Position numbers and translations under genes: made by a program. A stretch of 64,000 nucleotides of DNA from Paenibacillus dendrobii (GTDB taxonomy: Bacteria > Bacillota > Bacilli > Paenibacillales > Paenibacillaceae): the NCBI RefSeq assembly GCF_009807035.1, contig NZ_WUBI01000001.1:2604001-2668000 (forward strand), given 5' to 3'. The notes beneath the pieces were generated by a model. The model worked only from the letters and a program-made list of their open reading frames with translations, had not been told where the DNA came from and searched no databases. Of the stretch, positions 34,914-43,465 are shown in pieces; within the stretch, counting starts at the first letter, position 1, and every line of letters starts with the position of its first letter.

Positions 34914-36518
34914 ATGAATGTTTTGCTGGTCGATGACGACTATTTTGTCGTGACAGCGCTTGAAAAGAAAATTGATTGGAAGGCGCTCTCTATTGAAAAT
35001 ATATTTACCGCTTATAATGTTTCCCAGGCACGGGACATTTTGCAGCAGCATCCCGTGCATATTCTCATTTGCGATATCGAAATGCCCCAAGGAAACGGAC
35101 TCGAGCTGCTGGCCTGGATACGGGAGGAGGAATACAGCGTTCAGACCATCTTCCTGACCAATTATGCGGATTTCAATTATGCCCAGAAGGCCATCGAGCT
35201 GCAGAGCTTTGATTATTTTCTTAAGCCGATCGAGTTCGATAAACTGACCTTGATTATCCGTAAGGCGGTGTCCAAGGCGAGTGCGGAGCAGCACATCGAG
35301 AAGGCTATCGCGGAAGGCTATCTGTGGAAAAAGAACCAAGATAAAATCGTCGAGCATTTTTGGCGCAAGCTGATGACCGGCAAAACCTTCCCATCGGATC
35401 CAGCCGTCATCGCTCATGCCATTGCCGATCAGAATCTGTCTTACCAGATCTCGGATTCATTCCAACCGGTGTTGATCAAGGTATTCCCGTATGACACCAG
35501 TCTGGGTAAGGAAGATAAGGATTTGTTTGATTACGCGCTTTTGAATGTACTCTACGAGCTGTTCCAGAGCCCCCGCTATTCCATTGAAACGATCCTGGAG
35601 TACAAGGATTACAACTGGATCGCCATGCTGAAGTGGGATGCTTCCCCGGAATCGCACCGAATGGAAGAGTTATGCTCTTCATTTATTGAAAAAGCCAATC
35701 GGTTCCTCAGATGCGATGCGTGCTGCAACATTGCGACGGCTTCTGCCTTGCCGGCCGTTCACCCGGTCATTCGCCAGTTGATCCATATGAATGAGGAGAT
35801 GATCAACAGCCGCAATCAGATCTTTTGGCTCGAAAAGACCCAGTATCAAGAAGCCGATTATACTCCTCCCAACCTGACCCTTCTGGAGGAGCTGCTGAAC
35901 CAAGCCAATTCTTCGGCTTTTTTGGATGAAACCCATCGCTATCTGCACAGTCTGTTGAACCATCAGTCCATGAATGCATCGCTGCTCCGTTTGTTCCGGC
36001 TTGATTTGGTTCAGCTTGTCTATTCTTTTCTCAAAAACAAAGAAATTCAGGTGCACAAGCTATATACAGGAAAAATGAATGATCAATTGTTTATGCAATC
36101 GCTGAATTCCATGGAGGATATGGAGAAATACCTGACTTATCTGGTGAATACGGCGACAAGATACCGGGATTTTGCCGAGCAGCCAAGGTCCGTCGTGGAG
36201 GAAATCCAGCAATATATCGGTCGGCATTACGGGAACGATCTCACGAGAACCAGTTTGGCGGAAATCGTCTATTTGAACCCGGATTACCTTGCGCGTCTCT
36301 TCAAAAAGGAAACCGGCATCTCCCTGGGAACTTATATCATAGAGGCACGCATCGGCATTGCGAAGCAGCTGTTAAAAACGACGAATATGTCGGTTAACGC
36401 CATTTCCAGCAAAACCGGTTATTCTAATTATTCCTATTTCTCCAAGCTGTTCAAGCAGGAAACCGGCTGCACCCCCTATGAATACCGGAATCAACAGCAA
36501 GCAGAGAGTCTGCTGTAG
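34914..36518 (+). CDS. YesN-type response regulator, AraC-like output
   Basis: The 534-residue regulator has a receiver domain (acidic pair at 7-9, phospho-acceptor Asp54 in CDIEMPQGNG, Lys in FLKPIEF), a long middle region, and a C-terminal AraC helix-turn-helix (about 430-530) containing NPDYLARLFKKETGIS and YSNYSYFSKLFKQETGCTP. The start is ATG 34914, 7 nt after AAAGGAGA; longer frames run back into the kinase gene. It is co-transcribed with the kinase. Its likely targets are the phased repeats at 32951-33059. Confidence 0.93.
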   Translation: MNVLLVDDDYFVVTALEKKIDWKALSIENIFTAYNVSQARDILQQHPVHILICDIEMPQGNGLELLAWIREEEYSVQTIFLTNYADFNYAQKAIELQSFDYFLKPIEFDKLTLIIRKAVSKASAEQHIEKAIAEGYLWKKNQDKIVEHFWRKLMTGKTFPSDPAVIAHAIADQNLSYQISDSFQPVLIKVFPYDTSLGKEDKDLFDYALLNVLYELFQSPRYSIETILEYKDYNWIAMLKWDASPESHRMEELCSSFIEKANRFLRCDACCNIATASALPAVHPVIRQLIHMNEEMINSRNQIFWLEKTQYQEADYTPPNLTLLEELLNQANSSAFLDETHRYLHSLLNHQSMNASLLRLFRLDLVQLVYSFLKNKEIQVHKLYTGKMNDQLFMQSLNSMEDMEKYLTYLVNTATRYRDFAEQPRSVVEEIQQYIGRHYGNDLTRTSLAEIVYLNPDYLARLFKKETGISLGTYIIEARIGIAKQLLKTTNMSVNAISSKTGYSNYSYFSKLFKQETGCTPYEYRNQQQAESLL

Positions 36519-36540
36519 CGCGTTCATTTCCCTATTCCAA

Positions 36541-36577
36541 AAAAACAACCCAGTACCGATAAGGTACTGGGTTGTTT
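36541..36577. terminator. Bidirectional terminator
   Basis: AACAACCCAGTACC pairs with GGTACTGGGTTGTT around a 5-nt loop; T7 on the minus strand makes it strongest for the DUF817 gene, and it also ends the yesMN-like transcript. Confidence 0.88.
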
Positions 36578-36581
36578 CAAT

Positions 36582-37385
36582 CTATTTGAACTGCTGCTTC
36601 ACTCCGGCATTCGCATCCTCCGTCTGCTCCGTTTCCTTCACTTTTTTCAGCTGCGCCACGATAATGATGCTAATGACCACGAGCAGGAACCAGGAGCTGA
36701 TCTTGCTGATATGCACGATTCTCCAAGCATGCTCCTGGTCCGGATACTGCCAAGCGCCAAAGAAGGTCGATATGTTCTCTGCCACCCAGATGAAGAATCC
36801 GATCAAAAAAAAGGACAGCACGAGCGGCATCCGATAGGTTTTGCCCCCGACGTCGAAGTACACGAACGTTTTGAAAAAGATAATGAACAGCAGTAGCGTT
36901 AGCCACCAGCGCAAATCCCACAGATAATGATGGGTAAAGAAATTCAGATAGATCAAAATACTAATGCTGACCGTCCACACGGCATGCGGCCAGTTCCGGA
37001 TACGCAAGTTCATATTCCGCCAAGCCTGGCAGATATAGCTGGCTACGCTCGCATACATAAAACCACTGTATAAAGGTACACCGCCAATTTTGCTCCAACC
37101 ATCCTCCGGATACGCCCATGAACCCATATGTACTTTATATAACTCCAGCACCAGTCCGATGACGTGGAACATGCAGATGACCTTAAACTCATCCCACGTT
37201 TCCAATTTGAACACCAGCATCAGCACCTGAGCCAGAACGCATATCAATAGAATGAAATCATACCTTGGCAGTCCAGAAATATGGAACAGCTTCGATGCAG
37301 CCAGCGTCAAGAAGATGACGGCCGGAAAGATACAAGAGCGTGCTTCTAGCAAGCCGAATAGGACAAATCTGCGGATCGAATTCAT
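36582..37385 (-). CDS. DUF817 family membrane protein (YoaT-like)
   Basis: A 267-residue polytopic membrane protein with about eight helices, starting ALFGLLEARSCIFPA-like (FVLFGLLEARSCIFPAVIF) and containing YKVHMGSWAYPEDGWSKIGG, GVPLYSGFMYASVASYICQA and YPDQEHAWRIVH. These are characteristic of DUF817. The biochemical role is unknown. The C-terminal tail (ETEQTEDANAGVKQQFK) is cytoplasmic-like and variable. It is a single gene with its own terminator. Confidence 0.87.
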   Translation of the reverse strand: MNSIRRFVLFGLLEARSCIFPAVIFLTLAASKLFHISGLPRYDFILLICVLAQVLMLVFKLETWDEFKVICMFHVIGLVLELYKVHMGSWAYPEDGWSKIGGVPLYSGFMYASVASYICQAWRNMNLRIRNWPHAVWTVSISILIYLNFFTHHYLWDLRWWLTLLLFIIFFKTFVYFDVGGKTYRMPLVLSFFLIGFFIWVAENISTFFGAWQYPDQEHAWRIVHISKISSWFLLVVISIIIVAQLKKVKETEQTEDANAGVKQQFK

Positions 37386-37574
37386 AGTTTCCCCCGTCGC
37401 TCGTTCATTTTCAAATCATAGCTTCATTATCGCATATGACCCTTTACATTTCCTCCCCTGCAGCCTAGGACCTCTATAACCGCTGGAATTAGAAAGCAAC
37501 ATTTCGATATTCCACCTATGATATAACTGTCTCAAACAGGTGCGCAACTGTTAAAACCAAAGGGAGTTGAAGGT

Positions 37575-38339
37575 ATGGGCAAGTTAACCGGTAAAACAGC
37601 ATTCGTAACCGGCGGAAGCCGTGGAATAGGACGTTCCATCTCGCTGCGCTTGGCAGAAGAAGGGGCTCTCGTAGCCGTTCATTATGGAAGAAACCGTGCC
37701 GCGGGCGAAGCGGTCGTGCAGGAGATCAAGCAGCGCGGCGGAGCTGCGTTCGCCGTAGGAGCGGAGCTTGGTTCGACAAGTCATATCGAGCAGCTGTTCG
37801 ACTCACTGGATACGCTGCTGCAAGAACGGACAGGAAATCGCCATTTTGATATTTTGGTCAATAATGCGGGGATGGCTCTCTCCGCTACCATCGAGGAGAC
37901 GACAGAACAGGCCTTTGATGAAATCATGGCCGTCAACGTCAAAGCCCCATTTTTTCTAATCCAGCAAGCTCTGCCCCGTCTTCGGGACGAAGGGCGCATC
38001 GTTAATCTGTCATCCGCTACTACCAGAATATCGCTCCCCGCTCTTCCTGCTTACAGCATGACGAAAGGCGCAATCAATGTCCTGACGCTGGCCCTGGCCA
38101 ATCAACTGGCACCGCGAGGCATAACCATCAACGCGATTCTCCCCGGGTTTGTTGAAACGGACATGAATGCCGCTACCCTGCAAAGCCCGGAAGGAAGGCA
38201 GTTCGGTGCCGAATTCTCGATCTTTGGACGATGGGGTCAGCCGCAGGATATCGCGGATATCGCTGCTTTTCTTGCCTCACCCGACAGCCGCTGGGTCACC
38301 GGCCAGCTCATCGATGCAAGCGGCGGATCACATCTGTAA
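37575..38339 (+). CDS. SDR family oxidoreductase
   Basis: A 254-residue short-chain dehydrogenase with NAD(P)-binding TGGSRGIG near the N-terminus, NNAG, catalytic Ser in VNLSSA, and YSMTK (Tyr and Lys). RNRAAG after the second strand suggests a preference for NADPH. The closing WVTGQLIDASGG is typical of FabG-like members. AAAGGGAG precedes the ATG. The substrate is unknown; no operon partner. Confidence 0.9.
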   Translation: MGKLTGKTAFVTGGSRGIGRSISLRLAEEGALVAVHYGRNRAAGEAVVQEIKQRGGAAFAVGAELGSTSHIEQLFDSLDTLLQERTGNRHFDILVNNAGMALSATIEETTEQAFDEIMAVNVKAPFFLIQQALPRLRDEGRIVNLSSATTRISLPALPAYSMTKGAINVLTLALANQLAPRGITINAILPGFVETDMNAATLQSPEGRQFGAEFSIFGRWGQPQDIADIAAFLASPDSRWVTGQLIDASGGSHL

Positions 38340-38441
38340 TGCCGCTGCTGCTTGTAATTATCCAACCCTGGGATTTCATCCATAAACAATCCGATCCAGC
38401 CCTCATGGGTTGGATCTTTTCTATGGAAAGCCGCCCAAACC

Positions 38442-38475
38442 GAAAAAACCCAGTACCTGAGAAGTACTGGATTTT
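38442..38475 (-). terminator. Terminator of the 38494-39018 gene
   Basis: CCAGTACTTCTC and complement with T6 on the minus strand; the core ACCCAGTACC resembles that of the terminator at 36541. Confidence 0.82.
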
Positions 38476-38493
38476 ACATTTTACGTGCTTGCC

Positions 38494-39018
38494 TTAAGGG
38501 ATATACTGCTGCACGATTTTAACTACTTTGCCGTCCTGAATGATTAAATGATACGGGAAGGTCTTCATGTCCATCAGCTTGTCGTTATGCATGATAGCCA
38601 GATATTTATCCAGCGATACGGCTTCGTTCCACTGGATGTCCATGCCTTCGTAGGTTCCGTCATGATCATAGATCTGCATCAGCACTTGGGCGTTTGGCGC
38701 AACTTCATACGTTTGCAGCGTATTGTCATCATTCACAATGTAATAACCGTCAGGTGCTCCGCCCAATTCCTCAGCGGCATCCTTTTCGCGTTCCAGGAAT
38801 TTCTGGTCGGCTGCGGCGCCTTCATACCATTCAATCGGGTCGGCCTGAATGCTCAGTTGCCCGTTTTCATTCTGTATTGTAGAAATCAAGACTGTCACTG
38901 TGTCCTCGCTCGGAGGAACCGGTGTATATTCCTTATCCGTTCCGACTGCACTCGCCGATGTGATAAAGCTCAGCAGGGCGACGATCATGAGGGTAGCAAG
39001 CAGCGTGATTTTTTTCAT
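38494..39018 (-). CDS. Secreted protein of unknown function
   Basis: A 174-residue protein with a clear Sec signal peptide (KKITLLATLMIVALLSFITS, cleavage after ASA near residue 24). The mature part is acidic, with alternating strands and turns: PNAQVLMQIYDHDGTYEGMD, then KTFPYHLIIQDGKVVKIVQQ. No Cys and no catalytic motif. No family recognised; it looks like a small beta-rich secreted domain. AGGAGA precedes the ATG and a terminator follows. Confidence 0.78.
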   Translation of the reverse strand: MKKITLLATLMIVALLSFITSASAVGTDKEYTPVPPSEDTVTVLISTIQNENGQLSIQADPIEWYEGAAADQKFLEREKDAAEELGGAPDGYYIVNDDNTLQTYEVAPNAQVLMQIYDHDGTYEGMDIQWNEAVSLDKYLAIMHNDKLMDMKTFPYHLIIQDGKVVKIVQQYIP

Positions 39019-39241
39019 TGAAAATATCTCCTTTGATGGACAATGTATTTCATTTCCATATCATCCATTACCCTGCTGAGTTATTTTCAAACGAGATGGT
39101 GCAAAAAACATCCCTAGAAAATCTCCCTTTGGGCGCGGTGATCTTATAGATTTACTATAAAACATCGCCAGCGCCAAATCGTCACAATAAGGTTACATAA
39201 GCGTCAAATTGTTGTCATGATCGATGCGCTTTCACATCTTC

Positions 39242-39943
39242 TCAAGCCCGGCTTCGCTCCAGAATCCCTTTCAGCTCTGCCAAGTCATGAATTTCATATG
39301 TCGGAACGATTCCGGTATGATTCGGAACGCGGTTCGGATTATACCAGCAGGTATCGATCCCTACATTGTTGCCTCCCTGAATATCCGAGGTCAGTGAATC
39401 GCCAACCATCAGCATTTTTTCTTTTTCTGCGCTTCCAATTTTGGAAAATGCATGCTCAAAAATGCCCGGTTGCGGCTTCTGGAAGCCCGTATCCTCGGAT
39501 ACGATCACCTGCTCGAAAAAATCCTTCAGCTCCGAACGGTTGATCCGCCCGAATTGCACCTGCTTGATTCCGTTCGTGATGATGGCCATGCGGTATCCGT
39601 GGTCCTTCAAATACAGGCAGAGATCAAGCGCGCCCGCCAAAATAAAAGCTTGCTCCGAGAGCGATTCAATGTACCGGTCACTGATGACCCCGGCATCTTC
39701 GTTCAGCCCTTGTTCGAGGCAAAACCGCCGGAATCTTTCTACCTTCAGCTCGGTTGAATTAATCAGCCCCTGCTCTAGCTCCTGCCATAACCCGCGATTA
39801 ATACGGTTGTAGCAGTCCGTGATCGTGAGGTCTTCCGGGTCCAGCTGCATACTCGCCAGCACCGCGGACAACGCGCGCGATTCAGACATTTTAAAATCAA
39901 ACAAGGTTTCGTCAGCGTCCAATAAAATCCATTCGTAAGACAT
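39242..39943 (-). CDS. yjjG: YjjG family noncanonical pyrimidine nucleotidase (HAD)
   Basis: A 233-residue HAD phosphatase with motif I LLDADETLFDF (Asp9, Asp11), motif II Thr-like ITNGIKQVQ, Lys in GFQKPQPGIFEHAF and motif IV MVGDSLTSDIQGGNNVGI. The arrangement fits TIGR02254/YjjG, which removes phosphate from pyrimidine nucleoside monophosphates, including damaged ones, in the cytoplasm. It is transcribed alone. Confidence 0.9.
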   Translation of the reverse strand: MSYEWILLDADETLFDFKMSESRALSAVLASMQLDPEDLTITDCYNRINRGLWQELEQGLINSTELKVERFRRFCLEQGLNEDAGVISDRYIESLSEQAFILAGALDLCLYLKDHGYRMAIITNGIKQVQFGRINRSELKDFFEQVIVSEDTGFQKPQPGIFEHAFSKIGSAEKEKMLMVGDSLTSDIQGGNNVGIDTCWYNPNRVPNHTGIVPTYEIHDLAELKGILERSRA

Positions 39944-40206
39944 TCACAGGCCTTCCTTCTATGTAAATATCCAGGCTGTCATATGCCTGATTATCCTATT
40001 AGTGTAAGGGAAACACGGCATTTTATCCACTGTCAGCACGATCCTTCCTTTGATGGCTGAGGGTCTCTCAACGATATTTCTGGCAGGGCTGGCGTGATGA
40101 TCCCTTGATTCAATGCGGGGGAAAGTATATCTATCCAGTATTAAGAGAAAATAACATTCATCTTGCGTCGCATATTTCATTGAAAAAGCGTCTTTTTGAA
40201 CCGCAT
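39944..40206. other. Gap between yjjG and SDR genes
   Basis: No coding frame with support was seen in these 260 bp; it contains the yjjG upstream region. The promoter and operator of the SDR gene begin just after it. Confidence 0.4.
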
Positions 40207-40236
40207 TTGATTTTCTGAATTTGTTAGTGATATAAT
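40207..40236 (+). promoter_or_regulatory. Sigma-A promoter of the 40308 SDR gene
   Basis: TTGATT and a perfect TATAAT are separated by 18 bp. Confidence 0.65.
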
Positions 40237-40253
40237 ACTTCACGATTTTAGTT

Positions 40254-40267
40254 ATTAGATATCTAAT
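40254..40267. promoter_or_regulatory. 14-bp perfect palindrome, candidate repressor operator
   Basis: ATTAGATATCTAAT lies 18 bp after the -10 element, inside the 5' untranslated region, where a bound repressor would block transcription. The A/T-rich 7+7 form is similar to MarR/TetR-type sites, but no cognate regulator gene is adjacent. Confidence 0.5.
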
Positions 40268-40307
40268 CTTTAAGTTATTAAACTATAGAGCGAAAGGCGG
40301 CATAAAA

Positions 40308-41114
40308 ATGAAACGAGTAGAAGGAAAAGTAGCCATCGTCACTGGAGGAGCATCCGGCATTGGATTGGCATCCGCGCAGCTGATGGCCAAAGAAGGCGCA
40401 AAAGTGGTCATTGCAGACTTTAATGTTGAGGGAGCGGAAGTAGCTGCACAGGAACTCGTCAGCCAAGGCTTTGAAGCCAAAGCCATGTTCCTCGATGCAT
40501 CCAAGGAAGAATCCATTAAAGAAGTTGTAGACAAAACGGTTGAAGCCTACGGCACCGTGAATGTGATGTATAACAATGTCGGCGTCACCAATTTGAAAAA
40601 GGATCTCGACATCGTCAACATGGATATGGATGAGTGGGATCGTCAGATGAACGTGAATGTAAAAAGCGTCGTATTCGGATGCAGATATGCCATTCCGCAT
40701 ATGATCAAAGCCGGCGGAGGATCAATCATCAATACCGCATCCATGTCCGCATTCGCCAGCGACTCCGTCCGTACCGCTTACGGCTCCTCCAAGGCTGCCG
40801 TGGTGCAATTGACGAAATACGTGGCAACGCAATACGGCAAGCAAGGCATCCGCTGCAATGCCGTTGCTCCCGGACTCATTCTGACTCCAGCTGCGAAGAA
40901 CAATCTGCCTGAAGCAATGCTGCACATGTTCGAGAAGCATAACGCCCTTGCTTATCATGGCGAGCCGGAAGATATCGGTTACACCGTGCTGTTCCTCGCA
41001 TCGGATGAATCCAAGTTCCTGACCGGTCAAACCATCGAGGTGGAAGGCGGTCATTACCTGGCCAATCCTACCGTGCCGGAAATGCGGGAATTTGCCGCAA
41101 AGCAGCAACAATAA
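40308..41114 (+). CDS. SDR family oxidoreductase, glucose-dehydrogenase-like
   Basis: The 268-residue protein has the NAD-binding VTGGASGIGLASAQLMAKEG, Asp after the second strand (VVIADFN, favouring NAD), a modified NNAG (YNNVGVTN), catalytic Ser in NTASMSA, YGSSK and a C-terminal FLTGQTIEVEGGHYLANPT. It belongs with 3-ketoacyl reductase/glucose-1-dehydrogenase-like members. It is the only gene in its transcript; a palindrome in the leader suggests inducible control. Confidence 0.9.
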   Translation: MKRVEGKVAIVTGGASGIGLASAQLMAKEGAKVVIADFNVEGAEVAAQELVSQGFEAKAMFLDASKEESIKEVVDKTVEAYGTVNVMYNNVGVTNLKKDLDIVNMDMDEWDRQMNVNVKSVVFGCRYAIPHMIKAGGGSIINTASMSAFASDSVRTAYGSSKAAVVQLTKYVATQYGKQGIRCNAVAPGLILTPAAKNNLPEAMLHMFEKHNALAYHGEPEDIGYTVLFLASDESKFLTGQTIEVEGGHYLANPTVPEMREFAAKQQQ

Positions 41115-41137
41115 AATATGGAGATGAAACGTATTAC

Positions 41138-41164
41138 AAAGGGACAGCCTACGCTGTCCCTTTT
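41138..41164. terminator. Bidirectional terminator
   Basis: AAAGGGACAGC pairs with GCTGTCCCTTT around CTAC. Confidence 0.88.
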
Positions 41165-41174
41165 CATGTATCTC

Positions 41175-41369
41175 TTACACCTTACGCTTGAAAATCGCAA
41201 TGACGTCCCGGGATTGGCCTTGACTGGCGCTGGTATCAAAACAGGAAACCAGTTCCCAGCCATCAAATCCGTAGCTGTTCAGCAGGTTCTCGAAATCCTC
41301 CTCATCGACCTTGCCGCCCAGAAAGCCGCCGGTTTTATACTTTACCGTCTTGTATGCCCATTGATCCAC
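41175..41369 (-). CDS. DUF4177 protein
   Basis: A 64-residue protein with WAYKTVKYKTGGFLGGKVDE, the helix FENLLNSYGFDGWELVSCFD and a closing DVIAIFKRK. This is the small DUF4177 fold, whose role is unknown. It is the last gene of a short minus-strand series with the TIM-barrel gene 20 bp upstream. Confidence 0.87.
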   Translation of the reverse strand: MDQWAYKTVKYKTGGFLGGKVDEEDFENLLNSYGFDGWELVSCFDTSASQGQSRDVIAIFKRKV

Positions 41370-41389
41370 GATTCAACCGCATCCTTTCT

Positions 41390-42301
41390 CTAGTTATGAT
41401 CCGTGAGTAAGTCCGAAACCCAGCAGTAGCAACGCTCCAGTTCTACTTCGCTGACCAAATCCGAACGGTGCTCGAACTGAATTTTGACGTCCGGGTTCTC
41501 TTCCCTGATGATGTGCAGGTATTCGGCGATGGGCGCCCAACCCTCTTGGGGCAGCTGCTCAGGCAGTACCGGGTAGCGCAGCTTAACAAAGCCGTCATTG
41601 TACTGCAAATTCCATAGATGAATCACTTCAGCGTACTTGGCGTATCTCCGCATGAGCGGAATGGACTTGAAGAAGGGGTCCCTACGCTCCTGCAGATACA
41701 ATCTTCCGGTATCCAAACAAAGCCGGACCGCAGGATACTTCTGCAGCAGTTTCTCTAAAAATTCCGAATCATACACATATCGGTTCAATGCATCGAACTC
41801 GAGCACAGGTACGAAGCCGTATATTTTACTTTGATCTGTCAGCCACTGAAAAAGCTCCTCGGTCCGCAGCTCAAACACTTCGAACGAGTAGTCGCGCTCA
41901 TAAGCATATTCCCGACGGTCGCTGAAATGCCACGTGCTCCAGTTGACGCGATCATCCAAAATGACCGGTTTCGGGTAATGGAACAGAATATAAGCCGGAT
42001 TCAGCTTCAGCATCTTGATTGAATCCAGTTCTTCTTGAATGCGCCGGTAAGCATCGCTGCGTTCCTCAGAATCTTGGGAGAGAAAAAGCGCATCACGGAT
42101 CACAACTCCCCGGTCACGAAGCGGAAAATGAATGCCTACCTGAAAAGAATGCTCGATCGCAGCCTGACGCAACGCTGCAATATCCTCATCCGTTTGCAGC
42201 AGGCAGGCCTCGATCCCGAAGAATCCCTTCCTGTAGTCCCGCCCGAATTTAAGCGGGTCAAATGCACCGTATTGTCCAATCAAAAATCGTCCCATGCTCA
42301 T
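41390..42301 (-). CDS. Sugar phosphate isomerase/epimerase-like TIM barrel
   Basis: The 303-residue protein has the AP-endonuclease-2/xylose-isomerase-like barrel pattern: GIEACLLQTDEDI, QVGIHFPLRD, AYILFHYPKP, VPVLEFDALN, VRLCLDTGRLYLQ, EVIHLWNLQYNDG and VKIQFEHRSD. The His, Glu and Asp at the strand ends can bind a metal. The substrate is unknown. Its ATG overlaps the TGA of the upstream 54-residue gene by four bases, so the two are coupled. Confidence 0.8.
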   Translation of the reverse strand: MSMGRFLIGQYGAFDPLKFGRDYRKGFFGIEACLLQTDEDIAALRQAAIEHSFQVGIHFPLRDRGVVIRDALFLSQDSEERSDAYRRIQEELDSIKMLKLNPAYILFHYPKPVILDDRVNWSTWHFSDRREYAYERDYSFEVFELRTEELFQWLTDQSKIYGFVPVLEFDALNRYVYDSEFLEKLLQKYPAVRLCLDTGRLYLQERRDPFFKSIPLMRRYAKYAEVIHLWNLQYNDGFVKLRYPVLPEQLPQEGWAPIAEYLHIIREENPDVKIQFEHRSDLVSEVELERCYCWVSDLLTDHN

Positions 42302-42462
42302 TTTTTATCCCATACCACGATAAACAGGGTTGCCAAGGGACCGATCAAAAGCGAAATCAGAAACCAGTTCAGACCGCTCCTGTTTTTTCCTTGCGCAAGT
42401 CCGGCATTGATTAATGCCAACGTGCCCCAGCCAACGACATAGCCGCCTGATCCATGATCCAT
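42298..42462 (-). CDS. Small membrane protein, 54 residues
   Basis: GGAGG lies 8 nt before ATG at 42462. The product has a first apolar stretch (GYVVGWGTLALINAGLA), a basic loop (QGKNRSG) and a second helix (LNWFLISLLIGPLATLFIVV), ending WDKK. The stop overlaps the start of the TIM-barrel gene by four bases. The ribosome-binding site, coupled stop and hydrophobic pattern make it a real gene despite its size. No family recognised; the topology resembles small transporter-associated peptides. Confidence 0.8.
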   Translation of the reverse strand: MDHGSGGYVVGWGTLALINAGLAQGKNRSGLNWFLISLLIGPLATLFIVVWDKK

Positions 42463-42480
42463 AATTAGTGCCTCCTTAAA

Positions 42481-42515
42481 TAAAAGCCGCTGTCATGTCC
42501 CAACATGACAGCGGC
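42481..42515 (-). terminator. Terminator of the 42531-42923 VOC gene
   Basis: A perfect GCCGCTGTCATGT stem with a short loop is followed on the minus strand by TTTTATTT. Confidence 0.9.
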
Positions 42516-42530
42516 GGGAACCTCTGATTC

Positions 42531-42923
42531 TTAATTTCTCTTGCCTGATCCAAAGCCGATCGAGTAATGGTCCGGATCTGCGACGGCAAATTCCTTCCAC
42601 GCTCCCCACTCTGCCTCCGTGAGGACGGGCTCTTGAATAAAATGAGCTCCTCCAGCTTTCAATTCTTCATACAATCGGTCCAAATCCCCGTGCGTATCCA
42701 TGTATGCGTATGTATCCCAAGCCGTTGCCTGGTCTTTCCCCTTCTGATTCGGCTGTACATCTCCCGGTTCTGCGGCCTGAAGCAGCTTGAAGCCAAGCGC
42801 GAATTCATCGCGGACCGCCCAGAAGTCATTCACCTCGCAGCCGAGCACTTTCTCATAGAATTCCTTGGATGCAGCGAGATCCGAAACCAAGCGAACCTGA
42901 ACGGAATATTGAATTTTACTCAT
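42531..42923 (-). CDS. VOC family protein
   Basis: A 130-residue glyoxalase/bleomycin-resistance-fold protein: YSVQVRLVSDLAASKEFYEK, VLGCEVNDFW, a middle acidic segment and the closing FAVADPDHYSIGFGSG. The usual metal ligands are only partly present, so catalytic activity is uncertain. ATG at 42923 follows GGAGG by 8 nt; the longer frame has no such site. Confidence 0.85.
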   Translation of the reverse strand: MSKIQYSVQVRLVSDLAASKEFYEKVLGCEVNDFWAVRDEFALGFKLLQAAEPGDVQPNQKGKDQATAWDTYAYMDTHGDLDRLYEELKAGGAHFIQEPVLTEAEWGAWKEFAVADPDHYSIGFGSGKRN

Positions 42924-43019
42924 AATATCATCCTCCAACAAATTGTCAAGCCAGGCCATTCAGGGAATGTACAGCTTATCCCAGTTCCATTTTTAACAAA
43001 ATTATACACTCGCCCCTGC

Positions 43020-43199
43020 TCATAATCTATCGTACCTGCGTCCCTTTTTCTCATCGAGATAGATATCCAGCGCTTTGATCGCCCTAACGGCAAAACGGAT
43101 AAAAAAGATCATGCAGGCAATGCCCAATCCCCAAAAACCTATAATAAGAATCAACGGAAATAAAGCCACAACCGATCCCCCAGCCCCTACTGACATCAT
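43020..43199 (-). CDS. Small membrane protein, 59 residues
   Basis: AAGGAAG lies about 5 nt before ATG 43199. The peptide has one long apolar helix region (VVALFPLILIIGFWGLGIAC and on into MIFFIRF) and a basic tail ending DEKKGRRYDRL. The long frame back to 43436 crosses the upstream gene's terminator and is not used. No family recognised. Confidence 0.65.
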   Translation of the reverse strand: MMSVGAGGSVVALFPLILIIGFWGLGIACMIFFIRFAVRAIKALDIYLDEKKGRRYDRL

Positions 43200-43368
43200 G
43201 CATCTTCCTTTCCTAATTTTTAATGTGTACGTATGCTGAATGGCTATACTCCATGCTCGCGTACTGTTCTGTAACGGACCTGAATCAACAATCCAAGCGT
43301 CGTGATCACAACGATGCACCATTACTGATCGCTCATGAACTCCTCCCAGCCCTTTTTTTGGGAAAGCC

Positions 43369-43400
43369 AAAAAACCCGGCAATATACTCAGCCAGGTTTG
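43369..43400 (-). terminator. Terminator after the frameshifted 43466-43953 gene
   Basis: AAACC(T)GGC pairs with GCC(G)GGTTT; T6 follows on the minus strand. Confidence 0.65.
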
Positions 43401-43465
43401 TCTGAACATGGATGTAAAAGTCTGCAGGCCCAGCAATCAGCCACTATTTTACACCAAATTCCATT

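Noticed and set aside
43201..43436. Upstream extension of the 59-residue membrane protein frame
   Set aside because: It crosses the previous gene's terminator, and a ribosome-binding site sits at the internal ATG 43199.
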